In this document: positions 29,739 to 41,186 of the stretch, piece by piece
How positions within the stretch are numbered: position 1 is the stretch's first letter
Layout: each line of letters opens with the position of its first letter
Source: Afipia sp.
GTDB lineage: Bacteria > Pseudomonadota > Alphaproteobacteria > Rhizobiales > Xanthobacteraceae
DNA: 64,000 nt
Direction of reading: 5' to 3'
Assembly (NCBI GenBank): GCA_016201045.1
Contig: JACQDM010000001.1
Coordinates: 1 to 64,000, forward strand
Made by a program: the position numbers and the translations under genes
The notes under the pieces: generated by a model
Database searches by the model: none
What the model was told of the DNA's origin: nothing
The model's input: the letters and a program-made list of their open reading frames with translations, nothing else

Positions 29739-31595
29739 ATGACCGCATTATTCATTCACTACATGGCGCCGATTATGTTCGCGTCATTGGTGATTTTCCT
29801 GCTGATCGGATACCCGGTCGCATTTTCGCTCGGCGCAAATGGGTTGCTATTCGCTTTCATCGGCATCGAACTTGGACTGTTCCGGCCCGACTTTCTTCAG
29901 GCACTGCCTGAGCGCGTCTACGGAGTGATGAACAACGAGACCCTGCTGGCGATTCCGTTCTTCACGTTTATGGGGCTCGTACTGGAAAGATCCGGCATGG
30001 CCGAAGACCTGCTCGAAACCATCGGGCAGCTCTTCGGCAGCATCCGGGGCGGCATTGCTTATGCGGTCATCTTCGTCGGCGCGTTGCTTGCGGCAACAAC
30101 GGGCGTTGTTGCGGCGTCGGTGATTTCGATGGGCCTGATCTCGCTGCCCATCATGCTACGCTACGGCTATGACCGCCGTGTCGCGACCGGCGTGATCGCG
30201 GCATCCGGAACGCTCGCGCAGATCATTCCGCCTTCGCTCGTTCTGATCGTGATGGCCGACCAGCTCGGCAAATCGGTCGGCGACATGTACGAAGGTGCAT
30301 TCATTCCCGGCATCGTTCTCTCGATTCTCTACGCCGTCTATATTTTCCTCGTCGCAACTTTCTATCCGCAGGCAACGCCGGGGCTTCCGCTGGAAGCGCA
30401 GACGTTGCGCGAACCCGAAACGGCCAAGCATCCGCTCATCATTCCGCTCGCCGCGATCTCCGCCGCTGCGACCGCTTATTTCTTTGCCGTGAAGCTCGAT
30501 TTGTTCGACTGGACCGCGCCGGTCTTCAACAAGATTTCGGACAACATTCTCGTCCTGCACGGTTTCTGGTTCGTCATCCTGACAGGGCTGTTCTTCAAGC
30601 CGTTCATCGGCATCATCCGCACGATGACGATGTCGCTCTTTCTTCTGCTCGTTCTATCGACCGCGATTGCGATCTATGCAATGGACTTCACAGACGTGAA
30701 GGCGGGCGCCGACTACGTCGTGCTCACAATGTCGATCGTGGTCGCGACCTCTTTCGTCATCGCGGTCATCAACAAGATCATCGGCCTCAAGCTGCTGTCC
30801 AAGCTCGCCGAACAGGTGGTGTTCGTGATGGTGCCGCCGCTGGGCCTGATCTTTCTGGTGCTCGGCACGATCTTTATCGGTGTCGCGACGCCGACCGAAG
30901 GCGGTGCGATGGGCGCGGCCGGCGCGATGATCTTGGCGCTGATGAAACGCCGCCTCACCTTCGATCTCACGCGCCAGGCCACCGAATCCACCGCAAAGCT
31001 CTCGGCCTTCGTCATCTTTATCCTGGTCGGCGCGCGCGTTTTCTCGCTGACATTCTACGGCGTCGACGGTCACCGCTGGGTCGAGGAATTGCTGGTGTCG
31101 CTGCCGGGCGGCCAGACCGGCTTCCTGATTTTCGTCAACGCCTTCGTCTTCGTTCTGGCTTTCTTCCTCGATTTCTTCGAACTGGCCTTCATCGTCATCC
31201 CGCTGCTCGGCCCCGCCGCCGAACGCCTCGGCATCGACCTAATCTGGTTCGGAGTCATCATGGGCGTGAACATGCAGACATCGTTCATGCATCCGCCATT
31301 CGGATTCGCGCTGTTCTATCTGCGCTCCGTCGCGCCCAAGGAGGCCTACAAGGATCGCGTCAGCGGCAAGACGATGGAACCCGTCACCACCGGGCAAATC
31401 TATTGGGGCGCGGTGCCGTTCGTGATCATTCAGGTCATCATGGTCGGTCTCGTCATCGCCTTCCCGGCGATGGTGATGCATTACAAAGGCGGTCTATCGA
31501 CCGTCGATCCTAACAAGGTCGACATCCAGATTCAGATCGAGCAACCCGAAGTCCCGCAATTCGATCTCAGCCCTTCGCCGACCGACAAGAAATAA
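29739..31595 (+). CDS. dctM: TRAP transporter large permease (DctM type, enlarged)
   Basis: A 618-residue DctM-family permease. The N-terminal half has the family opening FLLIGYPVAFSLGANGL, VMNNETLLAIPFFTFMG and TGVVAASVISMGLISLP, and the C-terminal half LGTIFIGVATPTEGGAMGA and GVNMQTSFMHPPFGFALF. Ordinary DctM proteins have about 430 residues. Here an extra block of roughly 180 residues with several helices, from about residue 215 (after ATPGLPLEAQTLREPE) to about 375, separates the two halves. This enlarged type is known in mannitol/chloroaromatic-annotated TRAP systems. The product carries substrate through the inner membrane with DctQ and one of the two nearby binding proteins. Confidence 0.9.
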   Translation: MTALFIHYMAPIMFASLVIFLLIGYPVAFSLGANGLLFAFIGIELGLFRPDFLQALPERVYGVMNNETLLAIPFFTFMGLVLERSGMAEDLLETIGQLFGSIRGGIAYAVIFVGALLAATTGVVAASVISMGLISLPIMLRYGYDRRVATGVIAASGTLAQIIPPSLVLIVMADQLGKSVGDMYEGAFIPGIVLSILYAVYIFLVATFYPQATPGLPLEAQTLREPETAKHPLIIPLAAISAAATAYFFAVKLDLFDWTAPVFNKISDNILVLHGFWFVILTGLFFKPFIGIIRTMTMSLFLLLVLSTAIAIYAMDFTDVKAGADYVVLTMSIVVATSFVIAVINKIIGLKLLSKLAEQVVFVMVPPLGLIFLVLGTIFIGVATPTEGGAMGAAGAMILALMKRRLTFDLTRQATESTAKLSAFVIFILVGARVFSLTFYGVDGHRWVEELLVSLPGGQTGFLIFVNAFVFVLAFFLDFFELAFIVIPLLGPAAERLGIDLIWFGVIMGVNMQTSFMHPPFGFALFYLRSVAPKEAYKDRVSGKTMEPVTTGQIYWGAVPFVIIQVIMVGLVIAFPAMVMHYKGGLSTVDPNKVDIQIQIEQPEVPQFDLSPSPTDKK

Positions 31596-31615
31596 CCGCC
31601 GCCGCATCGCGCAAC

Positions 31616-31654
31616 GAAAAACCCCGATCCTGCAAGAGGACCGGGGGTTTTCTT
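31616..31654. terminator. Bidirectional intrinsic terminator between dctM and dctP copy 1
   Basis: A hairpin with arms around AAAACCCCGATCCT and AGGACCGGGGGTTTT, a 5-base loop, and T-rich flanks on both strands. It lies 20 bases after the dctM stop and 16 bases before the end of the convergent dctP gene, so it can stop both. Confidence 0.8.
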
Positions 31655-31669
31655 TTCATTGGCGCGAGA

Positions 31670-32912
<1,243 letters not shown>

Positions 32913-32937
32913 TTTGTCGGCACGCTTGGAAGGCGGA

Positions 32938-34044
<1,107 letters not shown>

Positions 34045-34202
34045 TTAAGGGACTTTTTCTTGTCATATCCCGGGGCCGGTCTCTAACACGGATGCTGCAA
34101 TCGCAAAACGAAGCATGACGCTTCACAGCGCCGATTAAACGAAAGTCGAAGCGGCATTTTGCCTAAATGATGCAGCGCACAAAACGGCGGATTGACGCCA
34201 TC

Positions 34203-35336
34203 TCAAACGTCCGCCAGAGCGCGCTGGAGCTGCTCTTTGATCTGCCCGGCGATGGCGCGATAGATCGCCGCATGCGTTCCCTTCGGATCGCTTTCGAGGA
34301 CAGGCGTTCCCGCGTCGGACGCTGTGCGAATCGACATGTGCAGCGGGACCTCCCCCAGAAACGGGACGTTGAGACGCTCGGCTTCATGCTGCGCGCCGCC
34401 GTGGCCGAAGATGTCAGAGCGAGTGCCGCATTCGGGACATTCGAAGTAGCTCATGTTCTCGATGATGCCGAGTGTCGGCACGTCGACTTTGGCGAACATG
34501 GAGATACCGCGCCGCGCGTCGATCAGCGCGAGGTCCTGCGGCGTGGACACGATCACCGCACCGCGCAGCGGCACCTGCTGGGCCAGTGTGAGCTGCGCGT
34601 CGCCCGTACCCGGCGGCATGTCGACGACGAGCACATCGAGTTCGCCCCACACGACGTCCCACAGCATCTGGCGGATCGCCGACATCACCATCGGCCCGCG
34701 CCACACCATTGCGGTTTCTTCGGCGACCAGAAAACCGATCGACATGATCGGCATTCCAAATCGCTCGATCGGAATCATCTTCTTGTCGTCGGACAGCTTG
34801 GGCTTTTCGTTCATGCCGATCAGGCGCGGAACGGACGGCCCATAGATATCCGCATCCAGAAGTCCGACGCGCAAACCCAAATCGCGCAATGCCAAAGCCA
34901 GATTGAGCGCCGTCGTCGATTTACCGACGCCGCCCTTGCCGGATGCGACTGCAATGATGCTAGCGATGCCCGGAATGGATTGCTGCTTGCCCATCGGCGA
35001 ATCCGCGGGCGTGCCCTGCTGCCGCGACGCGACAGGCTTCACGCCATGCGAATGTCCGTGATTATGCGAGCCAACTGGCGCAGAACCGGGCTTTTTCTCT
35101 GCGGTCAGCGCCACTAACGCCGTCACCACACCGGGAATTCCGCGGACGGCAGCGTCAGCCTTGGCCCGCACGTCTTCCCATGCGCGAGCTTCAGACGCGT
35201 CGACATTGATGGAGAAGAACACTTTGCCATCAGTCACGGCGATGTCTGACAGGACCCCCGCCTGCGGCAGCGGCACGCCTCGCGGCGTCGCAACAGCACC
35301 GAGGGCCGCAACAACCTGACTTTTATCGACTGCCAA
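34203..35336 (-). CDS. Mrp/ApbC-type iron-sulfur cluster carrier ATPase
   Basis: About 377 residues, starting at TTG 35336, where GGAG lies 8 bases upstream. The frame is open beyond this but without family sequence. The N-terminal domain of about 75 residues is MIP18/DUF59-like (VLSDIAVTDGKVFFSI). A His-rich linker (SHNHGHSHG, about 90-98) follows. The P-loop GTPase/ATPase domain has the deviant Walker A GKGGVGKST at 133-141 and the CxxC pair ECPEC used to hold a bridging [4Fe-4S] cluster. It loads clusters onto target proteins in the cytoplasm. The His-rich linker could bind metal, which is inference. Confidence 0.92.
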   Translation of the reverse strand: MAVDKSQVVAALGAVATPRGVPLPQAGVLSDIAVTDGKVFFSINVDASEARAWEDVRAKADAAVRGIPGVVTALVALTAEKKPGSAPVGSHNHGHSHGVKPVASRQQGTPADSPMGKQQSIPGIASIIAVASGKGGVGKSTTALNLALALRDLGLRVGLLDADIYGPSVPRLIGMNEKPKLSDDKKMIPIERFGMPIMSIGFLVAEETAMVWRGPMVMSAIRQMLWDVVWGELDVLVVDMPPGTGDAQLTLAQQVPLRGAVIVSTPQDLALIDARRGISMFAKVDVPTLGIIENMSYFECPECGTRSDIFGHGGAQHEAERLNVPFLGEVPLHMSIRTASDAGTPVLESDPKGTHAAIYRAIAGQIKEQLQRALADV

Positions 35337-35491
35337 CTGAATTCTCCGGATGGAACGCTTGCGGGCCTTCATACGCGCGTGAACGCTGCGGTCAACGCTC
35401 TTGCATCGCAGGGCCTCATTCGCATAGCTGTTGCCGTCGAATTTTTCCGCAAGACCCGTCAAGTCCGGTCAACAATCAAAGAGTGCACGCT

Positions 35492-36311
35492 ATGGCAAAA
35501 GTCGCTTTTCTCGGTCTCGGTGTCATGGGCTTTCCGATGGCCGGACATCTCGTCGCCAAAGGCAAACATGAGGTGACAGTCTACAACCGCACGGCGGCGA
35601 AATCGAAATCGTGGGCCGAGAAATTCGGCGGCAAGGCCGCGGCCACGCCGAAGGCCGCTGCCGAAGGACAGGATTTCGTCATGGCCTGCGTCGGCAACGA
35701 TGACGATCTTCGCTCGGTGACGCTTGGAGCCGACGGCGCGTTTGCAGGCATGAAGTCCGGCGCGATCTTCGTCGATCACACCACAGCATCCGCCGAAGTC
35801 GCGCGCCAGCTTTATGCGGAAGCAAACAAGAAAGGTTTCGCGTTCGTCGACGCGCCGGTGTCGGGCGGACAGGCCGGCGCGGAGAACGGTGCGCTCACCG
35901 TGATGTGCGGCGGCGACGAAGCACCTTACAAGAAAGCCGAGCCGGTCATCATGGCCTACGCGAAGATGTGCAAACTGCTCGGCGGCGCAGGTGCCGGTCA
36001 GCTCACCAAGATGGTCAACCAGATCTGCATCGCAGGACTCGTCGAAGGGCTGTCGGAGGGAATTCACTTTGCCAAGAAATCGGGTCTCGATGTCAACGCA
36101 GTGATCGAGACGATCTCCCGACGGCAAGTTCGACTTCGGGTTCGCTGTCGAATGGATGCGCAAGGACCTGTCGATCTGTCTTGCCGAAGCACGCCGCAAC
36201 GGCGCAAGCCTGCCGGTCACGGCCCTCGTCGATAATTTCTACTCAGAGGTCGAAAAGATGGGCGGCAAGCGCTGGGATACGTCGAGCCTTCTGGCGCGGC
36301 TCCAGCGCTGA
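35492..36311 (+). pseudogene. Frameshifted NAD(P)-dependent 3-hydroxyisobutyrate dehydrogenase-family gene
   Basis: From ATG 35492 the product reads MAKVAFLGLGVMGFPMAGHL, with the Rossmann GLGxMG motif, DAPVSGGQAGAENG and GAGQLTKMVNQ, where the lysine is the catalytic one. At about 36118, after VIETIS, the frame is lost and ends at a stop at 36235. The true C-terminal part continues in another frame from 36120 (DGKFDFGFAVEWMRKDL to SLLARLQR, stop at 36311). Joining both gives about 272 residues against roughly 290 usual for the family. The missing piece is the block around GAAxSWQMENR. So a deletion of some 55-60 bases, not a multiple of three, removed a conserved helix. The gene is probably non-functional unless this is a sequencing or assembly error. 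Confidence 0.8.
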
Positions 36312-36334
36312 ACTTTAACAAATTCAGTTTCGGC

Positions 36335-36362
36335 AGAGCGGCACCCCTCGTGCCGCTCTTTG
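36335..36362 (+). terminator. Intrinsic terminator after the dehydrogenase pseudogene
   Basis: Nine-base perfect arms AGAGCGGCA / TGCCGCTCT with a 7-base loop, followed by a short TTTGT. It lies 23 bases after the stop at 36311. Its intact state shows the transcription unit was once normal. Confidence 0.75.
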
Positions 36363-36422
36363 TCGTTAAATCCCGTAAAACCGCGTAACTTTGCGATCCG
36401 CATTCGCAGAAATTTACGTTCC

Positions 36423-36443
36423 GTTAATGCGATTAACTTGACG
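36423..36443. promoter_or_regulatory. Palindrome abutting a possible -35 box upstream of the DivJ-like kinase
   Basis: GTTAATGCGATTAAC is a perfect 6+3+6 dyad at 36423-36437, directly followed by TTGACG, a possible -35 element. Further TTTAAG and CTCTTAACG stretches follow within 25 bases, so TTAA half-sites are unusually dense. This could be an operator or a CtrA-like cluster of TTAA half-sites, but none matches the TTAA-N7-TTAA spacing exactly. It is about 105 bases before the kinase ATG. Confidence 0.3.
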
Positions 36444-36542
36444 TTTAAGCTACCTCTTAACGATTTAGCGCGAGAAATAGCAGGCAGCGTGCGCCCTCGT
36501 CCGGCGCGGCGAATGCTTTGTTGTGCAGGATTTGTTGCTTGA

Positions 36543-38141
36543 ATGAGTGAGACCGCCGACAAGACCGACAAATCCGCGACTGCGGCGGAAAGTCCGGCGC
36601 TCGCCACCCCTCGCGGCCGCCGTGCAGCTGCGCAGCGCGTGCGCGAGGCACGCGACCGTCTCACCTCCACCAGCGGCACACGCCCGGCCTTCGATCACGA
36701 ACTGCTCCGGCAATATGCCCAGACGCGCCTGTCAGCGTCGCTCGTCGTCATCCTTCTTGTCGTCGCAACAGGCATGCTGTCGAGCCTCTGGATTCCGACG
36801 ATCGGCGCGGTGGTCTGGACTTTCGGCATTCTGTCGATCCATGCCATCGTCGTCCGCTATTGCAGCAAGTTTCTCACTCTGCCCTCGACGCCCGCGCTGA
36901 CGAAGAAATGGCGGCTGCGCTTTATCGTTCTCGATCTGCTTTACGGATTGGCTTGGACACTGATCCTCATTCATCCATCCGGCATCGATGTCGTCTCGAA
37001 CACCTTGATGCTGTTCGTGATGCTGCTGGTGGTTGCGGTCTCCAGCATGCTTGCCGCAGGCCTGCCGATTGCCGCTTTCGCCGCGACCGTCCCGGTCACC
37101 GTTGCGATTGCGACCAACTTCGTGCTGCGCGGCACGCTCGACGATTACATTCTCGCAGCCCTTGCCGTCACCGCCGAAGGTTATTTCGCCCTCCTCGCCC
37201 ACCGCCTGCATTCGACGACGCTGGCAACGCTGGAAGCCCGCGCCGAAAAGGACGCGCTGATCGGCGAACTCGAACAGGCCAAAGCAATTTCCGACGAAGC
37301 GCGTCACCGCGCCGAATCCGCTAACGTCTCGAAGTCGCGATTCCTCGCGCAAATGAGCCACGAACTGCGCACGCCGCTCAACGCCATTCTCGGTTTCTCC
37401 GAAGTCATGAAGAGTGAAATCTTCGGCGAGCACGCGGTCGCGGTTTACAAGGACTACTCGTCCGACATCCACAATTCAGGCGTTCACCTGCTCAATCTCA
37501 TCAACGAAATTCTCGACCTCTCCCGCATCGAGGCCGGCCGTTACGAATTGAACGAAGAGCCCGTTTCGCTGGTGCATGTGGTCGCGGACTGTCATCACCT
37601 CCTGAAGCTGCGCGCATCGAGCCGCGGCATCACGATCCATGAAGTGTTCGAGCTCGACATGCCGAAGCTGTGGGGCGATGAGCGCGCGACGCGGCAGATC
37701 GTTCTGAATCTGCTGTCGAACTCGATCAAGTTCACGCCGCAGGGCGGCGAGATCTGGCTCAAGGTCGGTTGGACTGCATCCGGCGGACAATATCTCAGCG
37801 TCAAGGATACAGGTTCGGGCATCGCCGAAGACGAAATCGCAATCGTGCTGTCGTCGTTCGGCCAGGGATCGAACTCGATCAAATCTGCCGAACAAGGCGC
37901 GGGTCTTGGCCTGCCGATCGCGAAAAGCCTGATCGACATGCATGGCGGCACGTTCACGTTGAAGTCGACGCTGCGTGTCGGCACTGAAGTCATTGTCACT
38001 TATCCACCCGAGCGCGTGATGACGGCGCTAGCTCCGATGCACGCTCCGCCGCTGCAGCCGGATCGTCCGCCGGAAGGCCTCACGAGCGACAAGCATCGCG
38101 CGCGCCACAAGCCGATCATGAGCGCTGGGACGGGACTTTGA
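36543..38141 (+). CDS. Membrane sensor histidine kinase, DivJ-like
   Basis: A 532-residue hybrid-free histidine kinase. A polar N-terminus of about 60 residues precedes about six closely spaced membrane helices (about 62-220), with no periplasmic sensor domain. A short coiled coil leads to the HisKA domain MSHELRTPLNAILGFSEVM, phospho-accepting H273. The ATPase domain has the N box NLLSNSIKFTP and the G boxes DTGSGIAED and GAGLGLPIAKSLIDMHGG. The compact membrane part followed directly by HisKA resembles DivJ of the cell-cycle DivK pathway, though this is a similarity judgement. A proline-rich tail ends the protein. No response regulator is adjacent, so its partner is encoded elsewhere. Confidence 0.85.
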   Translation: MSETADKTDKSATAAESPALATPRGRRAAAQRVREARDRLTSTSGTRPAFDHELLRQYAQTRLSASLVVILLVVATGMLSSLWIPTIGAVVWTFGILSIHAIVVRYCSKFLTLPSTPALTKKWRLRFIVLDLLYGLAWTLILIHPSGIDVVSNTLMLFVMLLVVAVSSMLAAGLPIAAFAATVPVTVAIATNFVLRGTLDDYILAALAVTAEGYFALLAHRLHSTTLATLEARAEKDALIGELEQAKAISDEARHRAESANVSKSRFLAQMSHELRTPLNAILGFSEVMKSEIFGEHAVAVYKDYSSDIHNSGVHLLNLINEILDLSRIEAGRYELNEEPVSLVHVVADCHHLLKLRASSRGITIHEVFELDMPKLWGDERATRQIVLNLLSNSIKFTPQGGEIWLKVGWTASGGQYLSVKDTGSGIAEDEIAIVLSSFGQGSNSIKSAEQGAGLGLPIAKSLIDMHGGTFTLKSTLRVGTEVIVTYPPERVMTALAPMHAPPLQPDRPPEGLTSDKHRARHKPIMSAGTGL

Positions 38142-38186
38142 ATTTCCGCGCTTGCGCGGGCGACCGAATGCCGTCAGTACCGTTGA

Positions 38187-38393
38187 ATGGAAAAAGAAAC
38201 GCCGTGCATCGCCGTCTGCTTCATCGATCCGACCACCAGCCTTTGTATGGGCTGTGGACGCACGCTTCCGGAGATCGCGCAGTGGCACAAGATGGACAGC
38301 GCCGCACGGCACGCCGTTATGGCCGTGCTGCCCAAGCGTATGATCGACGCTGGCCTCTCTGTCCCCGCTCCGAAGCGAAAAGCCAATTCCTGA
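38187..38393 (+). CDS. DUF1289 small Cys-rich protein
   Basis: A 68-residue protein with the DUF1289 pattern: TPCIAVCFIDPTTSLCMGCGRTLPEIAQW. Its four cysteines are spaced C-x3-C-x8-C-x2-C and suit a zinc or iron-sulfur site. The RTLPEIAQW segment is the usual second half of the motif. It is cytoplasmic and of unknown role. It begins 45 bases after the histidine kinase gene and ends 16 bases before an aspartic protease gene, so the three may share a transcript. Confidence 0.87.
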   Translation: MEKETPCIAVCFIDPTTSLCMGCGRTLPEIAQWHKMDSAARHAVMAVLPKRMIDAGLSVPAPKRKANS

Positions 38394-38409
38394 CCTCCAC
38401 GGGTGTGGC

Positions 38410-38973
38410 ATGATCCGCGGAATTGCCATCGTCGCCATCGTCGGCGCGGCCGTCGCCTATCTGATGTCGATTCACGATCCGATTAAATTCCAGATCATGA
38501 CCGACGCGGTCGCGCATGCCGTTCCTTTGGATATTAAAACCTGGGACGACATCAAATCACTGCAGAGTTTCAAAAACTGGGACCGCGCGGCGACGCCCCG
38601 TGCCGTCGAAATCTCGCGCGGCAATGAAGGAGACTTTGCGCTTCGCGCCAGGATCAACGGCCATATAGCACCGATGGTAATCGACACCGGCGCAACATCG
38701 GTCGTGCTGACATACGACACCGCGAAGGCCGCTGGCCTGCCTCTGGAATTGCTCGACTACAATGTCGACGTGGAAACCGCAGGCGGACACGTGAAAGCAG
38801 CGCGGCTGACGCTGGATCGTCTGGCCATCGGCAAACTGGTCGAACGTTCGGTGCCAGCGCTGGTCGTACCGCGCGGGCAACTCAAAACAAATCTGCTCGG
38901 AATGAGCTTTCTCAACCGGCTGGAAAGCTGGGAAGTGCGCGCCGACCGCATGATGCTGCGCGGCTATCCGTAA
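38410..38973 (+). CDS. Membrane-anchored retropepsin-like aspartic protease (TIGR02281 type)
   Basis: A 187-residue protein. One N-terminal helix (residues 2-20) anchors it in the inner membrane. A linker leads to a single retropepsin-fold domain (about 65-187). The active-site triplet is D92-T-G in MVIDTGATSVVL, and LGMSFLNRLESWEV carries the conserved second-half hydrophobic-Gly motif. As with retroviral proteases, the enzyme would need to dimerise. The catalytic domain should face the periplasm. Bacterial proteins of this clan AA type are widespread in alphaproteobacteria; substrates are unknown. Confidence 0.87.
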   Translation: MIRGIAIVAIVGAAVAYLMSIHDPIKFQIMTDAVAHAVPLDIKTWDDIKSLQSFKNWDRAATPRAVEISRGNEGDFALRARINGHIAPMVIDTGATSVVLTYDTAKAAGLPLELLDYNVDVETAGGHVKAARLTLDRLAIGKLVERSVPALVVPRGQLKTNLLGMSFLNRLESWEVRADRMMLRGYP

Positions 38974-38988
38974 AACCTACCTGTAAAA

Positions 38989-39984
<996 letters not shown>

Positions 39985-40115
39985 ACCTGAAATCCTGCGG
40001 TCACGCTCTTATTATGGGTGGAGGGTTTGCGCGGTCAGTCGATTTCGGTCAAGAGTAACGCTACCTCACTGCCCACATAGTTATCGCACGCCCGCATAAC
40101 AGCCCGGAAAATCCC

Positions 40116-41084
40116 ATGAAAGCCTTCGTCTATGGCACCAATGGTGCTGCCATCACCGATGTCGCCAAGCCGTCGCCGAAGGGCGCGCAGGTGCTGGTCA
40201 AGGTCCACGCCTGCGGCATGAACCGCGCGGATCTGGGAATGATCGCGGGCCATGTTCACGGCGCGGCTGGTGGCGTGGGCACGGTGCTCGGCATGGAATT
40301 CGCGGGCGAAGTGGCCGAGCTTGGGCCGGATGCGAAAGGCTGGAAGGTCGGCGACCGCGTGATGGGATCGGGCGCAGGCGGATATGCAGAATTCGCCGTG
40401 ACCGACTTTGGACGCCTGCTGCCCGTCCCCGCATCGATGACCTACGAGCAGGCCGCGAGCCTGACGCTTGCGCTGACGACGATGCATAACGCCGTCATCA
40501 CCGTCGGCGGATTGCAGCCCGGCCAAAGCATTCTCGTTCAGGGCGCGAGTTCAGGCGTCGGTTTGATGGCGCTGCAGATTGCAAAACTCAAGGGCGCAAA
40601 GCTCGTCGCAGGCTCATCGACCGACGAAGCGCGGCGCGCGCGGCTATCCGAATGCGGGGCGGACCTCGCCGTCAATTCCAAGGATGCCAAATGGGTCGAT
40701 AAGATTCTCAAAGCCACCGACGGCAAGGGCGTCGATCTGATCATCGATCAGGTGTCGGGCAAGACCGCGAACCAGAATCTCGCCGCGGCGAAAGTCCTCG
40801 GCCGCATCGTTAATGTCGGGCGGCTCGGCGGGACGCATGGCGATTTCGATTTCGATCTGCATGCCGCGCGGCGCATCAGCTATATCGGCGTCACGTTCCG
40901 CACGCGCTCGATCGAGGAAATACGCGATATTTTCACCAAGGTGAAAGCGGACATCTGGCCAGCGGTTGAATCCGGCAAGCTCAAGCTGCCGATCGACCGC
41001 GTGTTCCCGTTCGGCGACATCGCGCAAGCCGTCGAATACATGTCGGCAAACCGGCATTTCGGGAAGATTGTTCTGAAACTTTAA
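40116..41084 (+). CDS. NADPH:quinone oxidoreductase family protein (zinc-free MDR)
   Basis: A 322-residue medium-chain dehydrogenase/reductase. The N-terminal GroES-like domain includes VHACGMNRADLGMIAG, the quinone oxidoreductase form of a motif that holds zinc in alcohol dehydrogenases. The zinc ligands are absent. The Rossmann domain has VQGASSGVGLMALQIAKLKGA, with the Gly-rich NADPH loop, and the C-terminus contains RRISYIGVTFRTRS. Such enzymes reduce quinones or enones in the cytoplasm. Its natural substrate cannot be stated. It is a monocistronic gene between divergent dusA and the CDF exporter. Confidence 0.88.
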   Translation: MKAFVYGTNGAAITDVAKPSPKGAQVLVKVHACGMNRADLGMIAGHVHGAAGGVGTVLGMEFAGEVAELGPDAKGWKVGDRVMGSGAGGYAEFAVTDFGRLLPVPASMTYEQAASLTLALTTMHNAVITVGGLQPGQSILVQGASSGVGLMALQIAKLKGAKLVAGSSTDEARRARLSECGADLAVNSKDAKWVDKILKATDGKGVDLIIDQVSGKTANQNLAAAKVLGRIVNVGRLGGTHGDFDFDLHAARRISYIGVTFRTRSIEEIRDIFTKVKADIWPAVESGKLKLPIDRVFPFGDIAQAVEYMSANRHFGKIVLKL

Positions 41085-41186
41085 TCGACCACGCTTGCTG
41101 CGAATGAGATGCAATTCAGTGTGCAAAATCGCACATTGACGCTCGCCGCCGGAACGTGACAAGACCCGCACATTCACGGGACTTCG

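Noticed and set aside
28945-29748. 267-codon minus-strand open frame
   Set aside because: Antisense to dctQ; Arg/Gln-rich shadow without motifs.
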